Below, piece by piece: positions 20,275-29,634 of a stretch of DNA of 36,893 nt; positions within the stretch are counted from its first letter, which is position 1; every line of letters begins with the position of its first letter. A program made the position numbers and the translations under genes. The notes under the pieces were generated by a model that searched no databases, was not told where the DNA came from, and worked only from the letters and a program-made list of their open reading frames with translations. The DNA comes from Caulochytrium protostelioides (Eukaryota > Chytridiomycota > Caulochytriomycetes > Caulochytriales > Caulochytriaceae), in contig ML014291.1 in the NCBI GenBank assembly GCA_003615045.1, positions 1 to 36,893 of the forward strand, given 5' to 3'.

Positions 20275-23200
20275 CGCTCACGTCATCGCGACTTCGTTCA
20301 AAGTCACCATGGCGCTGACTCACCCCGTCCTTTTTTTAATGATGTTGACGACAATGATGTTGTCTCTAGCTGTCGCCTGAGCCCGAGTTCATCCATCACC
20401 GCGTGCAGATGTTCGACGAGCTGAAGGCCGAGTATGATGCGTTTGTGGCCGCACAGCCGCGCGTGCCCATCAAGTTATCCCTGCCCGACGGGCGCGACAT
20501 GGACGGCACCGCGTGGGAGACAACGCCCATGGACATCGCCAAGTCGATCTCTAAGTCGCTTTCGGAGCGCGTCGTCATCTCCCAGGTCGACGGCGTTTCG
20601 TGGGACCTGCTGCGCCCGCTCGAGCAGTCCTGCAAACTGGCTCTGCTCGACTTCGACGATGACGAGGGCAAGCGTGTGTTCTGGCACTCGTCGGCGCACG
20701 TGCTTGGCGAAGCCTCAGAGTTGCACTTCGGCTGCCACCTGTGCATCGGCCCGCCCATCGAGGAGGGTTTCTTCTACGAGATGGCGCTGCCCGAGATGGC
20801 GAACGTTGAGGAGACCTCGCATGAGCCGCTCGTGAAGTTGGCTAAGGCCGCCATTGCAGAGAAGCAGCCATTTGTCCGCCTTGTCGTGTCAAAGGAGAAC
20901 CTGCTCAAGATGTTCAAGCACAACAAGTACAAGCAGCACATCATTAATGACAAGATCCCCGATGGCACGAGCACGACCGTGTATCGCTGCGGTCCCCTCA
21001 TCGATCTTTGCGCGGGCCCTCACATCCCGCACACCGGCAAGATCAAGGCCTTTGCGGTTACCAAGAACTCGGCGTCTTATTTCTTGGGAAACCAGGAGAA
21101 CGACTCGCTGCAGCGCATCTACGGCATTTCGTTCCCGGAGGCCAAGATGATGAAGGAGTGGCAGCAGTTCATGGAGGATGCGGCAAAGCGCGACCACCGC
21201 CGCATCGGTACGGAGCAGGACCTCTTCTTCTTCCACGAACTGTCCCCGGGCAGCTGCTTCTTCTTCCCGAACGGCACCAAAATCTACAACAAGCTGATGG
21301 ATCTGCAGAAATCAGAGTACCGCAAGCGCGGCTTCAGCGAGGTCATTACGCCCAACATGTACAACACGAAGCTCTGGGACGTGTCGGGCCACAACATCAA
21401 CTACGCCGAAAACATGTTCGGCTTTGAAGTTGAGAAGGAGCGCTTTGCGCTGAAGCCGATGAACTGCATGACGGCGGACCATCAGCTTCTGACTGATGAA
21501 GGCTTCATCGGGATCGACCAGCTGGTTGAGCGCCTCGCTCCGGCCGGCAGCAAGATACTCGTCGCGTGTTACTCGACGGACACGAAGAAGCTTGAGTACC
21601 ATGCGATCACGTCCGCCGATGTGATCGACCGCGCCGAGCTCGGTGACGTCGTAAACTTCAAGCACAATGGCGCGACCAGCAACGACGTCGACCTGCGGGT
21701 GACAGCCGATCACGAAATGTTCGTGGCTCGCGGCCGCGGCACGGATTACCAGGCGTACGGCAAGACTGAGGCCAAGAACCTGGTGTCGCAGGACGGTCTC
21801 GATCAGCTCAAGCTGTTGGCGCATGCCTCGCAAGGTGCGGAGCCGCGTGTCGCTGAGGCGCCGAGGGTGTTCGCTTCGCTGGGCCTCAACGATGAGACGG
21901 TACCGGCCTTCCTCGAGCTGTACGGCTATTGGCTCGGTGACGGCTCGCTCGACAAGCGCGGCTACCTGGTGTTCACGCCCTCGAAGAAGCAGGACGTTGC
22001 GTACCTCGACTCGCTCCTGGCGCGCCTGAACCTGGTGCGCGGGGCGTCGCTGGGCGACGGCGACTACTGGCGGCAAGCCGATCACGATGCGGCGGGTCAG
22101 CTGCGCTACCAGCTGACGAACCCCGTATGGTACGATGTCTTTGTGAAGCAGTCCGCTGTCGCCGCTGCTGGTGGAGACGCCGCTGTCGCATCCGTCTCTT
22201 CCTCGTTTGCGTGCAACATGAACGTGGACGTGGTCGAGAAGGCGAAGGCTACGAAGGCTGACGGCCCCGAGGGCCGTGCCGAGGAGGACAGCAAGACTGA
22301 GGTCGAGTCACCCGAGCCGTTGTCGCCGGAGATCAAATCGGCCAAGTGGTTGTGGCAGTGGGCGCTTCGGTCGCTCGACGCACAGCAGCTGCGTCACCTC
22401 CTCGTCGGTCTACGCTTCGCTGATGGCGATCAGTCGAATGCGTCGAACCCGAACGGCGGCGTGATCTTCACGTCGTCGGCTCGCTTCCGCGACGAGGTGG
22501 TCTTGCTGTGTCTTCACGCAGGCTACGCCGTCAATTTCGGGCAGGCGCAGCGATCTGACGTCGCGCATCACACGAACCAAAACGGTGCCCCGATCCAGGC
22601 GAACCACCCGGAGTGGGCGGTCAGCTACAGCGACGCGCCGCAATCGGCCGAGCCGACAATCATCGCACACCGCGATGTCGAGAAGGGGCCGTATGACGGT
22701 CGCGTGTGGTGCGTCACAGTGCCGCATCGCGATCATCTGATCATGGTGCGTCGCGTGACAGAGGTCAAGGATGGGGCCGTCATGAAGGCCAGCAAGCCGG
22801 TCATCATCGGGAACTGCCCCGGCCACTGCCTGATGTTCAAGCAGCGCGACCGATCGTACCGTGAGCTGCCCATCCGCTTTGCCGACTTCGGCGTCCTCCA
22901 CCGCAACGAAGCCTCAGGCGCCCTTACCGGCCTGACGCGCGTGCGCCGTTTCCAGCAGGACGACGCGCACATTTTCTGCACGCTCGCCCAGCTCGAAGGC
23001 GAGATGAAGGGCTGCCTCGACTTCTTGCAGCACATCTACGGCATCTTCGGGTTCACCTTCCACCTGAAGCTGTCGACGCGCCCTGATAAGTTCTTGGGCG
23101 AGATCGAGACGTGGGACCGCGTCGAGAAGATCCTGGCCGACGCGCTCAATGCCTTTGGCCACAAGTGGGAGCTTAACCCGGGTGACGGCGCTTTCTACGG

Positions 23201-23765
23201 CCCCAAAATCGATATCGTCGTGTCGGACGCGCTGCGCCGCAAGTTCCAGTGCGCCACGATCCAGCTGGACGCGCAGCTGCCGGAACGCTTCGAGCTGCAG
23301 TACCGCACGGACTCGCCCGAGAACCCGTACGCGCGCCCGATTATTATCCACCGCGCGATCCTCGGCTCGATCGAGCGCATGATGGCGATTCTGGCCGAGA
23401 ACTATGCGGGCAAGTGGCCGTTCTGGCTGTCGCCGTTCCAGGCGCTCGTCATCCCGGTCGCCGCCCCGCATTTCGAGTATGCCGAGCAGGTGCGCCAGCA
23501 GCTCCACGACGCCGGTATCGACGCGACCGTCGACCTCTCGGATCTCACGCTCAACAAGAAAATCCGCAACGGCGAGATCGCTCACTACAACTTCATCATG
23601 GTCGTCGGCTCGGACGAGGCGGAGACACAGACCGTCAACCTGCGCAACCGCGACGATGTTGGCTCGAAGGGCAAGGGCCAGGTGCGTCCGCTCACGATTG
23701 TCATTGAGAAGCTGCTCGCCCTCCTGGCCTCCAAGAGCCTGACCCAGGACATTCAGTTCGAGTGA
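20061..23765 (+). CDS. Threonyl-tRNA synthetase, cytosolic, with intein; join(20061..20201, 20370..23765)
   Basis: A precursor of 1178 residues; removing the 450-residue intein leaves 728, normal for a eukaryotic cytosolic ThrRS. It charges tRNA-Thr with threonine. Domain order: a Lys/Ala-rich extension, TGS domain (about 75-140), editing domain with HSSAH (His153) and the later DLCAGPH motif, class II catalytic core and anticodon-binding domain. The core has motif 2 (FGVLHRNEASGALTGLTRVR), DDAHIF and motif 3 (IHRAILGSIERM). In spliced numbering, Cys413, His464 and His591 match the zinc ligands that recognise threonine. The intein follows LKPMN and precedes CPGHC, splitting the first ligand motif, so unspliced protein should be inactive. 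There is no mitochondrial presequence at the first ATG. One intron falls after Lys47. The C-terminus is intact. Confidence 0.97.
20202..20369 (+). other. Threonyl-tRNA synthetase intron, 168 bp
   Basis: Donor GTAACG, acceptor TCTCTAG, phase 0, with a CTGAC branch-site-like motif about 50 bases from the acceptor. Removal joins DMQLK to LSPEPEFIHHRVQMFDELK. The exon 1 frame would otherwise stop within the intron. Confidence 0.85.
20245..20274 (+). repeat. (CTGG)7 tetranucleotide microsatellite inside the ThrRS intron
   Basis: Seven and a half exact CTGG units. Length variation would not affect the protein. Confidence 0.9.
21465..22814 (+). mobile_element. Intein with LAGLIDADG homing endonuclease, in ThrRS
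   Basis: A 450-residue in-frame insert that begins with Cys1 (CMTADHQLLTDEGFI, block A) and ends with Asn450, followed by extein Cys+1. Block B is TADH (Thr80, His83). Endonuclease motifs are LYGYWLGDG (152-160, acid Asp159) and LVGLRFADG (313-321, acid Asp320), so both catalytic acids are present. Block F is YDGRVWCVTVPHRDHLIMV (410-428) and block G is KPVIIGN before C. It should excise itself post-translationally by Cys1 and Cys+1 chemistry, while the endonuclease would cut intein-less alleles and drive homing. Odd points: the penultimate residue is Gly449 instead of His, and about 65 low-complexity residues (Ala/Ser/Glu/Lys) lie at about 225-290 between the endonuclease motifs. Codon use is GC-rich like the host gene, suggesting long residence or a similar donor. 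Nuclear ThrRS inteins are known from some Candida yeasts. Confidence 0.95.
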
Positions 23766-25340
23766 AAGTCTTTTTTGTTTGGACGGACTTGATCCTTTCT
23801 TTTAATTTCATTTTTTTTATCGACACCGACGGATGATGGAATGAATGAAGGGTCGTGCGCGTGATGCGCCACATGACGGCATGATGAGCACGATGCCACT
23901 CGAATTGTGGATACAGAGGACCACGTCACCCCGAAAGCAGGAGTCGCAGACGAGACCCCGGCAGTCGCATCGCCGCGAAGGAGGTGCGAAGCAACGTGCT
24001 GTATCACGGTGGTGATACAGTCCTTGTCACGCCACGAGTAGCGGACCCGCTTCGCTGGGTCGCTTGCTCGCGTTGCTGTTGCGGCCTGCGGAAGTCCTGG
24101 GACGGATCATGGGCTATGTGTCACTGATGCACCCGCAGAGAAGCGTGACCATGGTGCGATCCATGCGGAAGCCGCAGGATTGTAGACTGTTGTGCCAGCG
24201 AGGGGCCGCCGCCACCATTGCAAACGATGAAAATTGCCGCCTGATCGCCCCGCGGTTCCGCCAGTGCCGTGTAGAGGGCCGGCTGTTGCTGCGGCTCTGG
24301 CGGGCCGCAATCCAACGCGGCGCATGGACACCGGACACCGGACGCGAGCGAACAGGCACCGCTCATTGTGCGACGCTGTGACCGCGGCCGAAGGATCGCC
24401 CCGATCGCGGTCAGGTGGCGGCCAGCGCGGGGAGAACGAGGCAGAGCGGTGAGAGCATCCGGGAATGACCGAGGACGGGCCGCGGGGCGACAGGTGTCCT
24501 CCACACGGCTCACGGCGCTGCGCCACGTTCGGCTCGGTCTTCGACCCGGGTTCCGCCGATCCACCCCATGCCGGTCTTCACCGTCGGAGTCAGATGAGGC
24601 GGGGCACCGGACATCAACAAAGTGAAGAATGATCTGCAGCAAACACGGCTTAAGAGACCCATTCAATTGAGGGGAGGAGTGCTTCAGGGTCACCCGACAG
24701 CCGTGGCCGATAGCACTTGATAAGGAGGACGGTCCCCGCTGACGGTCGTGCTGTTATTGCTGGGGAGACGGGGTGACGAAGCATGGTAGACCAGGCGCCT
24801 TCGCGCAGCCGCTTGATCAATGCATGCATGTATCGGCAAGCAGGCTCGGCTGGGCACGATCATGAGATGGAGTCAAGATAGCATACCGGAGGACATCTTG
24901 TCTGCTCAAGCTTGTGCCCGGCGAGTGCTCTTCCTCATACCTTGGCATGGGGCGAGCATACCTCCCGTTCTTACTTTCCGACCCCGCATCACCGCTTATA
25001 GGGTTGTAGCGAGACGCCCGCCACCCTCTTCCAATTGCGACCACATCTTGTATAAGCCCTTGAAGCCCTCTGACAGCTCGTCGGCCTTGCTTGTTCGGTT
25101 CCATCTCGCTTGCCGCCGAGGGCCTCCGGCTGTGATTACTCTCCTGACGCCGTGGCACGAAGCAGCACGATAGAGAAGACTACGGTGCTGCGACAACCCG
25201 TATGATTTTGGACTGTCGTCACGGGAGATTAATCGCCGTTGACCATCACGCGATAGACTGCTGTCGCGTCTGCCCCGAGCGCCTGCCCCACCGGGTCACG
25301 GCCCGTCTCCCGTTCCCCTCTCAGCTTACCGCCTTTCGCG
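23766..25340. other. 1.6 kb spacer without a recognisable gene
   Basis: Starts with T-rich runs at about 23769-23821, probably the synthetase 3' end. The remainder has only short frames (up to 190 codons) without domains, and no tRNA-like structure was found. The promoter of the kinase gene should lie in the last part. Confidence 0.55.
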
Positions 25341-27503
25341 ATGGAACCATCCGCACAGCAGCGGCTCGTGAAGCGCCGGATCAGCAAAGAAATCACGATC
25401 TCGGCACCGGCGAACTTCGATCATCGCTTCCATGCTGCGGACGCCAAGACTGCCACCGCGGTCCTCACGCAGATCAACAGCACGCTCGCAAGCCTAACGC
25501 TAGCCGATGGCGCGCCCAGCCACCCGAGCGTGGCCCGCCTGTCTACGAGCCGGGGCCGCTCGGCCTCGGTCTCCCAGGACAAGATAAGCACGGCTTACAC
25601 GTACGGTGGTGCGGCGGGCGGCACGGCGGCGGGCGGCACGGCGACGGGAGATCCCGACAAACTCCGCTCGTTCAAAGCATTTATGCAGCCGTTGATTTCA
25701 CGGAACGAGCAGCACAAAATCAAGGACGGCAGCGTCGTTGAGGGTGACGAGAGCGACCACAAGACGCCGGCGAGCCCGTCTCTGCAGAGCAACGGCAAAG
25801 TCAGTATCGCGACCGTCGAGCGTAGTGTCGCGGCCAAAGTTTATTTCGAAAGCTACTTTGACAAAGTGTCGAAGCACCGGCACCAGGGCCGACAGCAGCG
25901 CCAGAACGCGTTCGAACGCGAGCTCGCTGCCCTCGACCTAGGCGCCGAGGAAAAGAACCAAATCCGGCGCGAGTGGCTCCACCATGAGTCGGCGCATATG
26001 CGGCGGCAGCGCGACAAGGTTAGTCTGGATGGGTTCGAGATGCTCCGCGTGATCGGCCACGGCGCCTTCGGACTTGTGCGGCTCGTTCGCGAGCGTAGCA
26101 GCGGCGAAGTCTTTGCCATGAAAACGCTGCGCAAGGCCGATATGCTGCGCCGGAACCAAGAGAGCCATGTGCGGGCCGAACGCGATCTGCTGAGCCAGGC
26201 GGCTGAAACGGCGCACTGGATCGTGCAGCTGGTCTATGCCTTCCAGGACCTCGACCACCTCTACTTTGTGATGGAGTACATGGGCGGCGGCGACTTGCTC
26301 GGGTTGCTGATTAAGAAGAATATCTTTGAGGAAGAGTTTGCCAAGTTTTATACGGCGGAGATGGTGCTTGCGATTGAGGAGGCCCATAACCTGGGCATTA
26401 TCCATCGCGACATCAAGCCGGACAACTTTCTCTTCGACAACCAGGGCCACCTCATGCTGTCCGACTTTGGCCTCGCCACCAACTTGAGCTGGGCCCACGA
26501 CAGCAACTACTACGAGCACCTGCGCCGCATCACCGCGCGCAACGCGCATATGGAGGGCGCCCCTGGTGACGATGCGCTCGATGTCCACGGCGCTGCGGAC
26601 CCAACGGCCGACTACCTCCAAGCCCCGGAGCACGAAAAGATCCTGCACTGGCGTGACAAGAACCGACGTCGTCTGGCATATTCGGTCGTCGGGACTAACA
26701 ACTACATCGCCCCGGAAGTGCTGCTCGGCAGCGGCTACGATCGCGGGTGCGACTGGTGGTCGCTCGGCGTGATTCTCTTCGAGATGCTGTTTGGTTTCCC
26801 GCCGTTCTGTTCCAAGAACCGGTACCATACGAAGCTCAAGATCATCAACTGGCGCCAGACATTGCGTTTCCCCGCGGACCCGGCGGTCTCGGACGTCGCC
26901 TGCGACTTGATGTCGCGGCTGTGTTGCGACAAGCTGGACCGACTCGGTCGCGGCGCTGCCGGCGCGGACACCGCCGCGCCCAACGGCATCACCGTCCCCG
27001 CCGTCGGCAACGGCAGCGCCGACGAGATCAAGCGGCACCCCTGGTTCGAGAACATCTGCTGGGACGCGCTGGCGGCATCCCGTCCGCCCTTCCGTCCCGA
27101 GCTCGAGAGCGACGTCGACACCCGCTGGTTCGACGACCTGTCGCCTGACACACTTCCGCCGCACTTTGCCGACCTCCTCGCGGCCGGCACGACGCCCGCG
27201 TCGCCGATCTCGGGAGCGGCCGCGACGCCTAGCGCTCCGGCTGCCGCGGCGAAGGCGCCCGGCGAGGCGGAGGAGAACACGGCGGTGCTGGAGATGCGCA
27301 AGCGACTCGCGTTTGCCGGATTCACCTACCGCGCACCGCGCAAGACGGCAGCGAAGGGCGAGATGCCGTCTTTTGTCGGTTCGAGCGCGACAGGGTCCGG
27401 TTCCGGGACGGCCATGGCGGGCGGGCAGGGCGCCGCCGGCGCCGCGAGCCACGACGCGGCCGATCCCCATGGAGAACCATTCGTTGCCGGGGATGTCTTA
27501 TAG
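25341..27503 (+). CDS. NDR/LATS-family AGC protein kinase (Cbk1/Orb6-like)
   Basis: A 720-residue protein. The N-terminal about 150 residues are disordered. A basic region at about 165-230 (AAKVYFESYFDKVSKHRHQGRQQRQNAFERELAAL) matches the Mob-binding segment of NDR kinases. The kinase domain starts at about 232 with GHGAFG and has VAIK-type Lys261 (FAMK), HRDIKPDN (Asp357), DFG (375-377) and APE (457-459). The activation segment contains the long insert diagnostic of NDR/LATS; the auto-phosphorylation serine is Ser448 in RRLAYSVVGTNNY. The C-terminal hydrophobic motif FAGFTY carries Thr662, the expected target of an upstream Ste20-like kinase. It is predicted to work with Mob in polarity, cell separation and morphogenesis signalling. 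An Ala/Ser/Gly-rich tail of about 55 residues follows the motif. Assignment to Cbk1/Orb6 rather than the Dbf2/Sid2 branch is likely but unproven. Confidence 0.9.
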   Translation: MEPSAQQRLVKRRISKEITISAPANFDHRFHAADAKTATAVLTQINSTLASLTLADGAPSHPSVARLSTSRGRSASVSQDKISTAYTYGGAAGGTAAGGTATGDPDKLRSFKAFMQPLISRNEQHKIKDGSVVEGDESDHKTPASPSLQSNGKVSIATVERSVAAKVYFESYFDKVSKHRHQGRQQRQNAFERELAALDLGAEEKNQIRREWLHHESAHMRRQRDKVSLDGFEMLRVIGHGAFGLVRLVRERSSGEVFAMKTLRKADMLRRNQESHVRAERDLLSQAAETAHWIVQLVYAFQDLDHLYFVMEYMGGGDLLGLLIKKNIFEEEFAKFYTAEMVLAIEEAHNLGIIHRDIKPDNFLFDNQGHLMLSDFGLATNLSWAHDSNYYEHLRRITARNAHMEGAPGDDALDVHGAADPTADYLQAPEHEKILHWRDKNRRRLAYSVVGTNNYIAPEVLLGSGYDRGCDWWSLGVILFEMLFGFPPFCSKNRYHTKLKIINWRQTLRFPADPAVSDVACDLMSRLCCDKLDRLGRGAAGADTAAPNGITVPAVGNGSADEIKRHPWFENICWDALAASRPPFRPELESDVDTRWFDDLSPDTLPPHFADLLAAGTTPASPISGAAATPSAPAAAAKAPGEAEENTAVLEMRKRLAFAGFTYRAPRKTAAKGEMPSFVGSSATGSGSGTAMAGGQGAAGAASHDAADPHGEPFVAGDVL

Positions 27504-28034
27504 CATTATAAAACCACGCGCAATGCGATAGCATGACGCACTGCATGCAATGCATGCTCAGTTCGAAGGGCCGCCCGCCATGGATCCGCCGGCGGCCCAG
27601 CCTCCCGCCCCACCTGATTGCCGGGATCCCGTGGAGGTGGGGGTGTCGCCGTCGCGATAGACCATGACACCGCACGCCACGCCACGCCATGCCGCCGAGT
27701 CCGACGTTGCATGGCGTCGAGCGCCACCATGACCTAGCGGCGGCGAGTCGTCAGGTGGCAGCCTCTGGGAGGAGGACAAGCAGGAGCGAGGCCCCGCCGC
27801 CGCCTGCCGACTATACCTACGCCGAAACCGGCCTACCGACGACCACCGAGACGGTCGCGTCGACTTATCCGCTCTGCTCCGCCGTCTGCCGCCGCACCCA
27901 CGGGCCGCTTCTGCTGGACGCTCCTGGTCACTGCGCATCGCGCTCGAGCTTCTTTGCTGAAAATCGCTGACGGCTCCTGCTCCCGCCCCGTTTCCCCGCG
28001 CTCCCGCCGCTTTCCGTCCCACTCGTCCGCCGTC
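27504..28034. other. Spacer between kinase and rhodanese genes
   Basis: Contains the kinase 3' end with an ATTATAAAA stretch near 27505 and the promoter and 5' UTR of the rhodanese gene. No gene is seen. Confidence 0.55.
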
Positions 28035-29075
28035 ATGTTCGCTCTTCGATCTGCTCGCGCTGTGCTGCGCTCCGCTACGGCCGCCCCCTTGCTCCGCGTG
28101 CAGGCTGCGGCCCGCCCGACGCTGACGCGCGGCTTCCAGTCGGTAAGTCGCCGATGGGGCCTCGATACCTCGTGCCTTTGTCCCGCCGCCGCCTGCTAGA
28201 CGAACCTCAATACCTGGAAGATATCTATCCTGGGTTACGATGGTCGCGAGGCCGGTCCTATCGCATGGTTGCAGTGGAAGTGAGCGACGCTGCCGCTGAA
28301 CGGTCTCGTGGTACGCCGACCTGCTGCTGCCAACCAGCTTGTCGAGGTCGTTTCATGTGCTGCAGACGGACCCGGTTTCTCAGTGAGGATAGCCTTCTCG
28401 ATCAAGGACGCGCGCATATTTGCACGATGTCTTGACGTCGTGACTGATATGGTCTGATGGGCCCTTTCCCCAGCGCCCATCGTGCTGTACATGACTTGAA
28501 TGGGCCGATCCCATAAGACGCATGGCCAATGCAGCCCTCTTTCTAGAGCCACCAAGATACGGGATCCTCTCACACATATCTTTTTCTGTCACTGCCTTTT
28601 CTGCACATTTCCATTCCATATCCAGTCGCGCGCGTCGGCATCGCTGTTCAGCGAGTACGTGGACAAGGTCCGCACCACGGTCCCTGAGAAGACGACGGCG
28701 GAGCTGCACGACCTGCTAGCCCACGTGCCGCACCGCGTCGCGCCCCAGATCACCTTGATCGATGTCCGCGAGACCTACGAGTGGAACGAGGAGCACATCC
28801 CCGGCGCCATCTACTTGGGCCGTGGCTGCCTTGAGCGGGACATTGAGGCCGTCGTCCCCGAGCTGGATGATTTGGTGGTGCTGTACTGCGCAGGCGGTGT
28901 TCGCTCACTGCTCGCCGCTGAGAGCCTGCGCCGCATGGGCTACACGAACGTGTACTCCCTGAAGGGCGGCATGGGCGCTTGGATCCGCTCCGGCTATGAG
29001 GTCGCCGAGAACACCACCAACTACTGCGACCGCGTTGACTACGTCCGCAACAACACGTATACCCGTGCCCACTAG
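28035..29075 (+). CDS. Mitochondrial single-domain rhodanese protein; join(28035..28142, 28626..29075)
   Basis: The spliced product is 185 residues. Exon 1 encodes an Arg/Ala/Leu-rich, acid-free stretch (MFALRSARAVLRSATAAP...LTRGFQS), a typical matrix-targeting presequence with its likely cleavage site near the exon junction. Exon 2 encodes a complete rhodanese domain: QITLIDVRETYEWNEEHIPGAIYLGRG, then the active-site loop VLYCAGGVRS with catalytic Cys124 in a six-residue loop, and YTNVYSLKGGMGAW at the end. The Cys would carry a persulfide, so a sulfurtransferase role in mitochondrial sulfur handling is likely; the natural acceptor is unknown. The two exons are joined by consensus sites and neither alone makes a sensible protein, which supports the model. 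It resembles glutaredoxin-independent GlpE-type proteins more than tandem-domain thiosulfate sulfurtransferases. Confidence 0.85.
28143..28625 (+). other. Rhodanese-gene intron, 483 bp
   Basis: Donor GTAAGT, acceptor ATCCAG preceded by a T/C-rich tract, phase 0, placed exactly after the presequence. It is clearly longer than the 97- and 168-bp introns elsewhere in the window. No snoRNA boxes or coding frame were recognised inside it. Confidence 0.75.
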
Positions 29076-29634
29076 TTGTTTGCTTTGGTCCCTTCTCCCC
29101 CTTTTTTATCCTGTTTATACACAATGTCAAGCTTCCCAAAGCATTCTCTGAACCTGGAAGCTATGCGGCACGATGATGATTCATGTTCCGTGATGATGCG
29201 TTTTCTGCTGGCACGGCTGTTTGACTCGGGTGTTCGTTGATGTGGAGACGATGAGCTCTTGCACTCTTCAGAGTGCGGGTGGGATCTCCGACCGCTTTGC
29301 CTGAGCCGGACGGTAAGGGGGTCCGCGCACAACGTCGGCGTGTGATCGCGGCGGGTCGCTCCGTCCCCCCGATCGCATGCGCGCCGCCACCGCCACCTCA
29401 TACACCACTCAGTCTTCTGACGACCGCCACACCCGTCGTGCCGATCGTTCGGAATGATATCGCTGCGGCGACTCCCGACTCCCCTAAAAATGCATATACA
29501 TTTGATGCATCTGGATCGGATCAAATCGCGCTCTCATCCGTGTTCGGGCGCGTTCGTTGTAGTGAATCCGTCGATGGCATCTTTCGCAATCCCCGACGGC
29601 CGTTGATCGTGATGCGTGTTTGATCTGCCCGGCC
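29076..29634. other. Spacer upstream of the hypothetical PH-like gene
   Basis: A T-rich run at about 29101 is a likely rhodanese-gene 3' signal. An A/T patch with ATGCATATACAT and ATGCAT near 29490-29511 lies about 130 bp before the next ATG and may be its core promoter. A 116-codon frame at 29273-29623 has no domain and was not accepted. Confidence 0.5.

Noticed and set aside
21465-22814. ThrRS insert as an unspliced spliceosomal intron
   Set aside because: The frame is open over 1350 bases, codons are host-like, and intein blocks A-G lie in order with exact Cys1, Asn and Cys+1.
24064-24381. 105-codon frame starting MLALLLRPAEV
   Set aside because: Only a short hydrophobic start; the remainder is Arg/Cys-rich with no family signal, and a longer frame overlaps it on the opposite strand.
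28143-28625. Intron-encoded C/D-box snoRNA in the rhodanese intron
   Set aside because: A TGATGG sequence is present but no proper C box paired with a D box and terminal stem.
29273-29623. 116-codon frame just before the hypothetical PH-like gene
   Set aside because: No motif; at best an upstream open frame in a 5' UTR.
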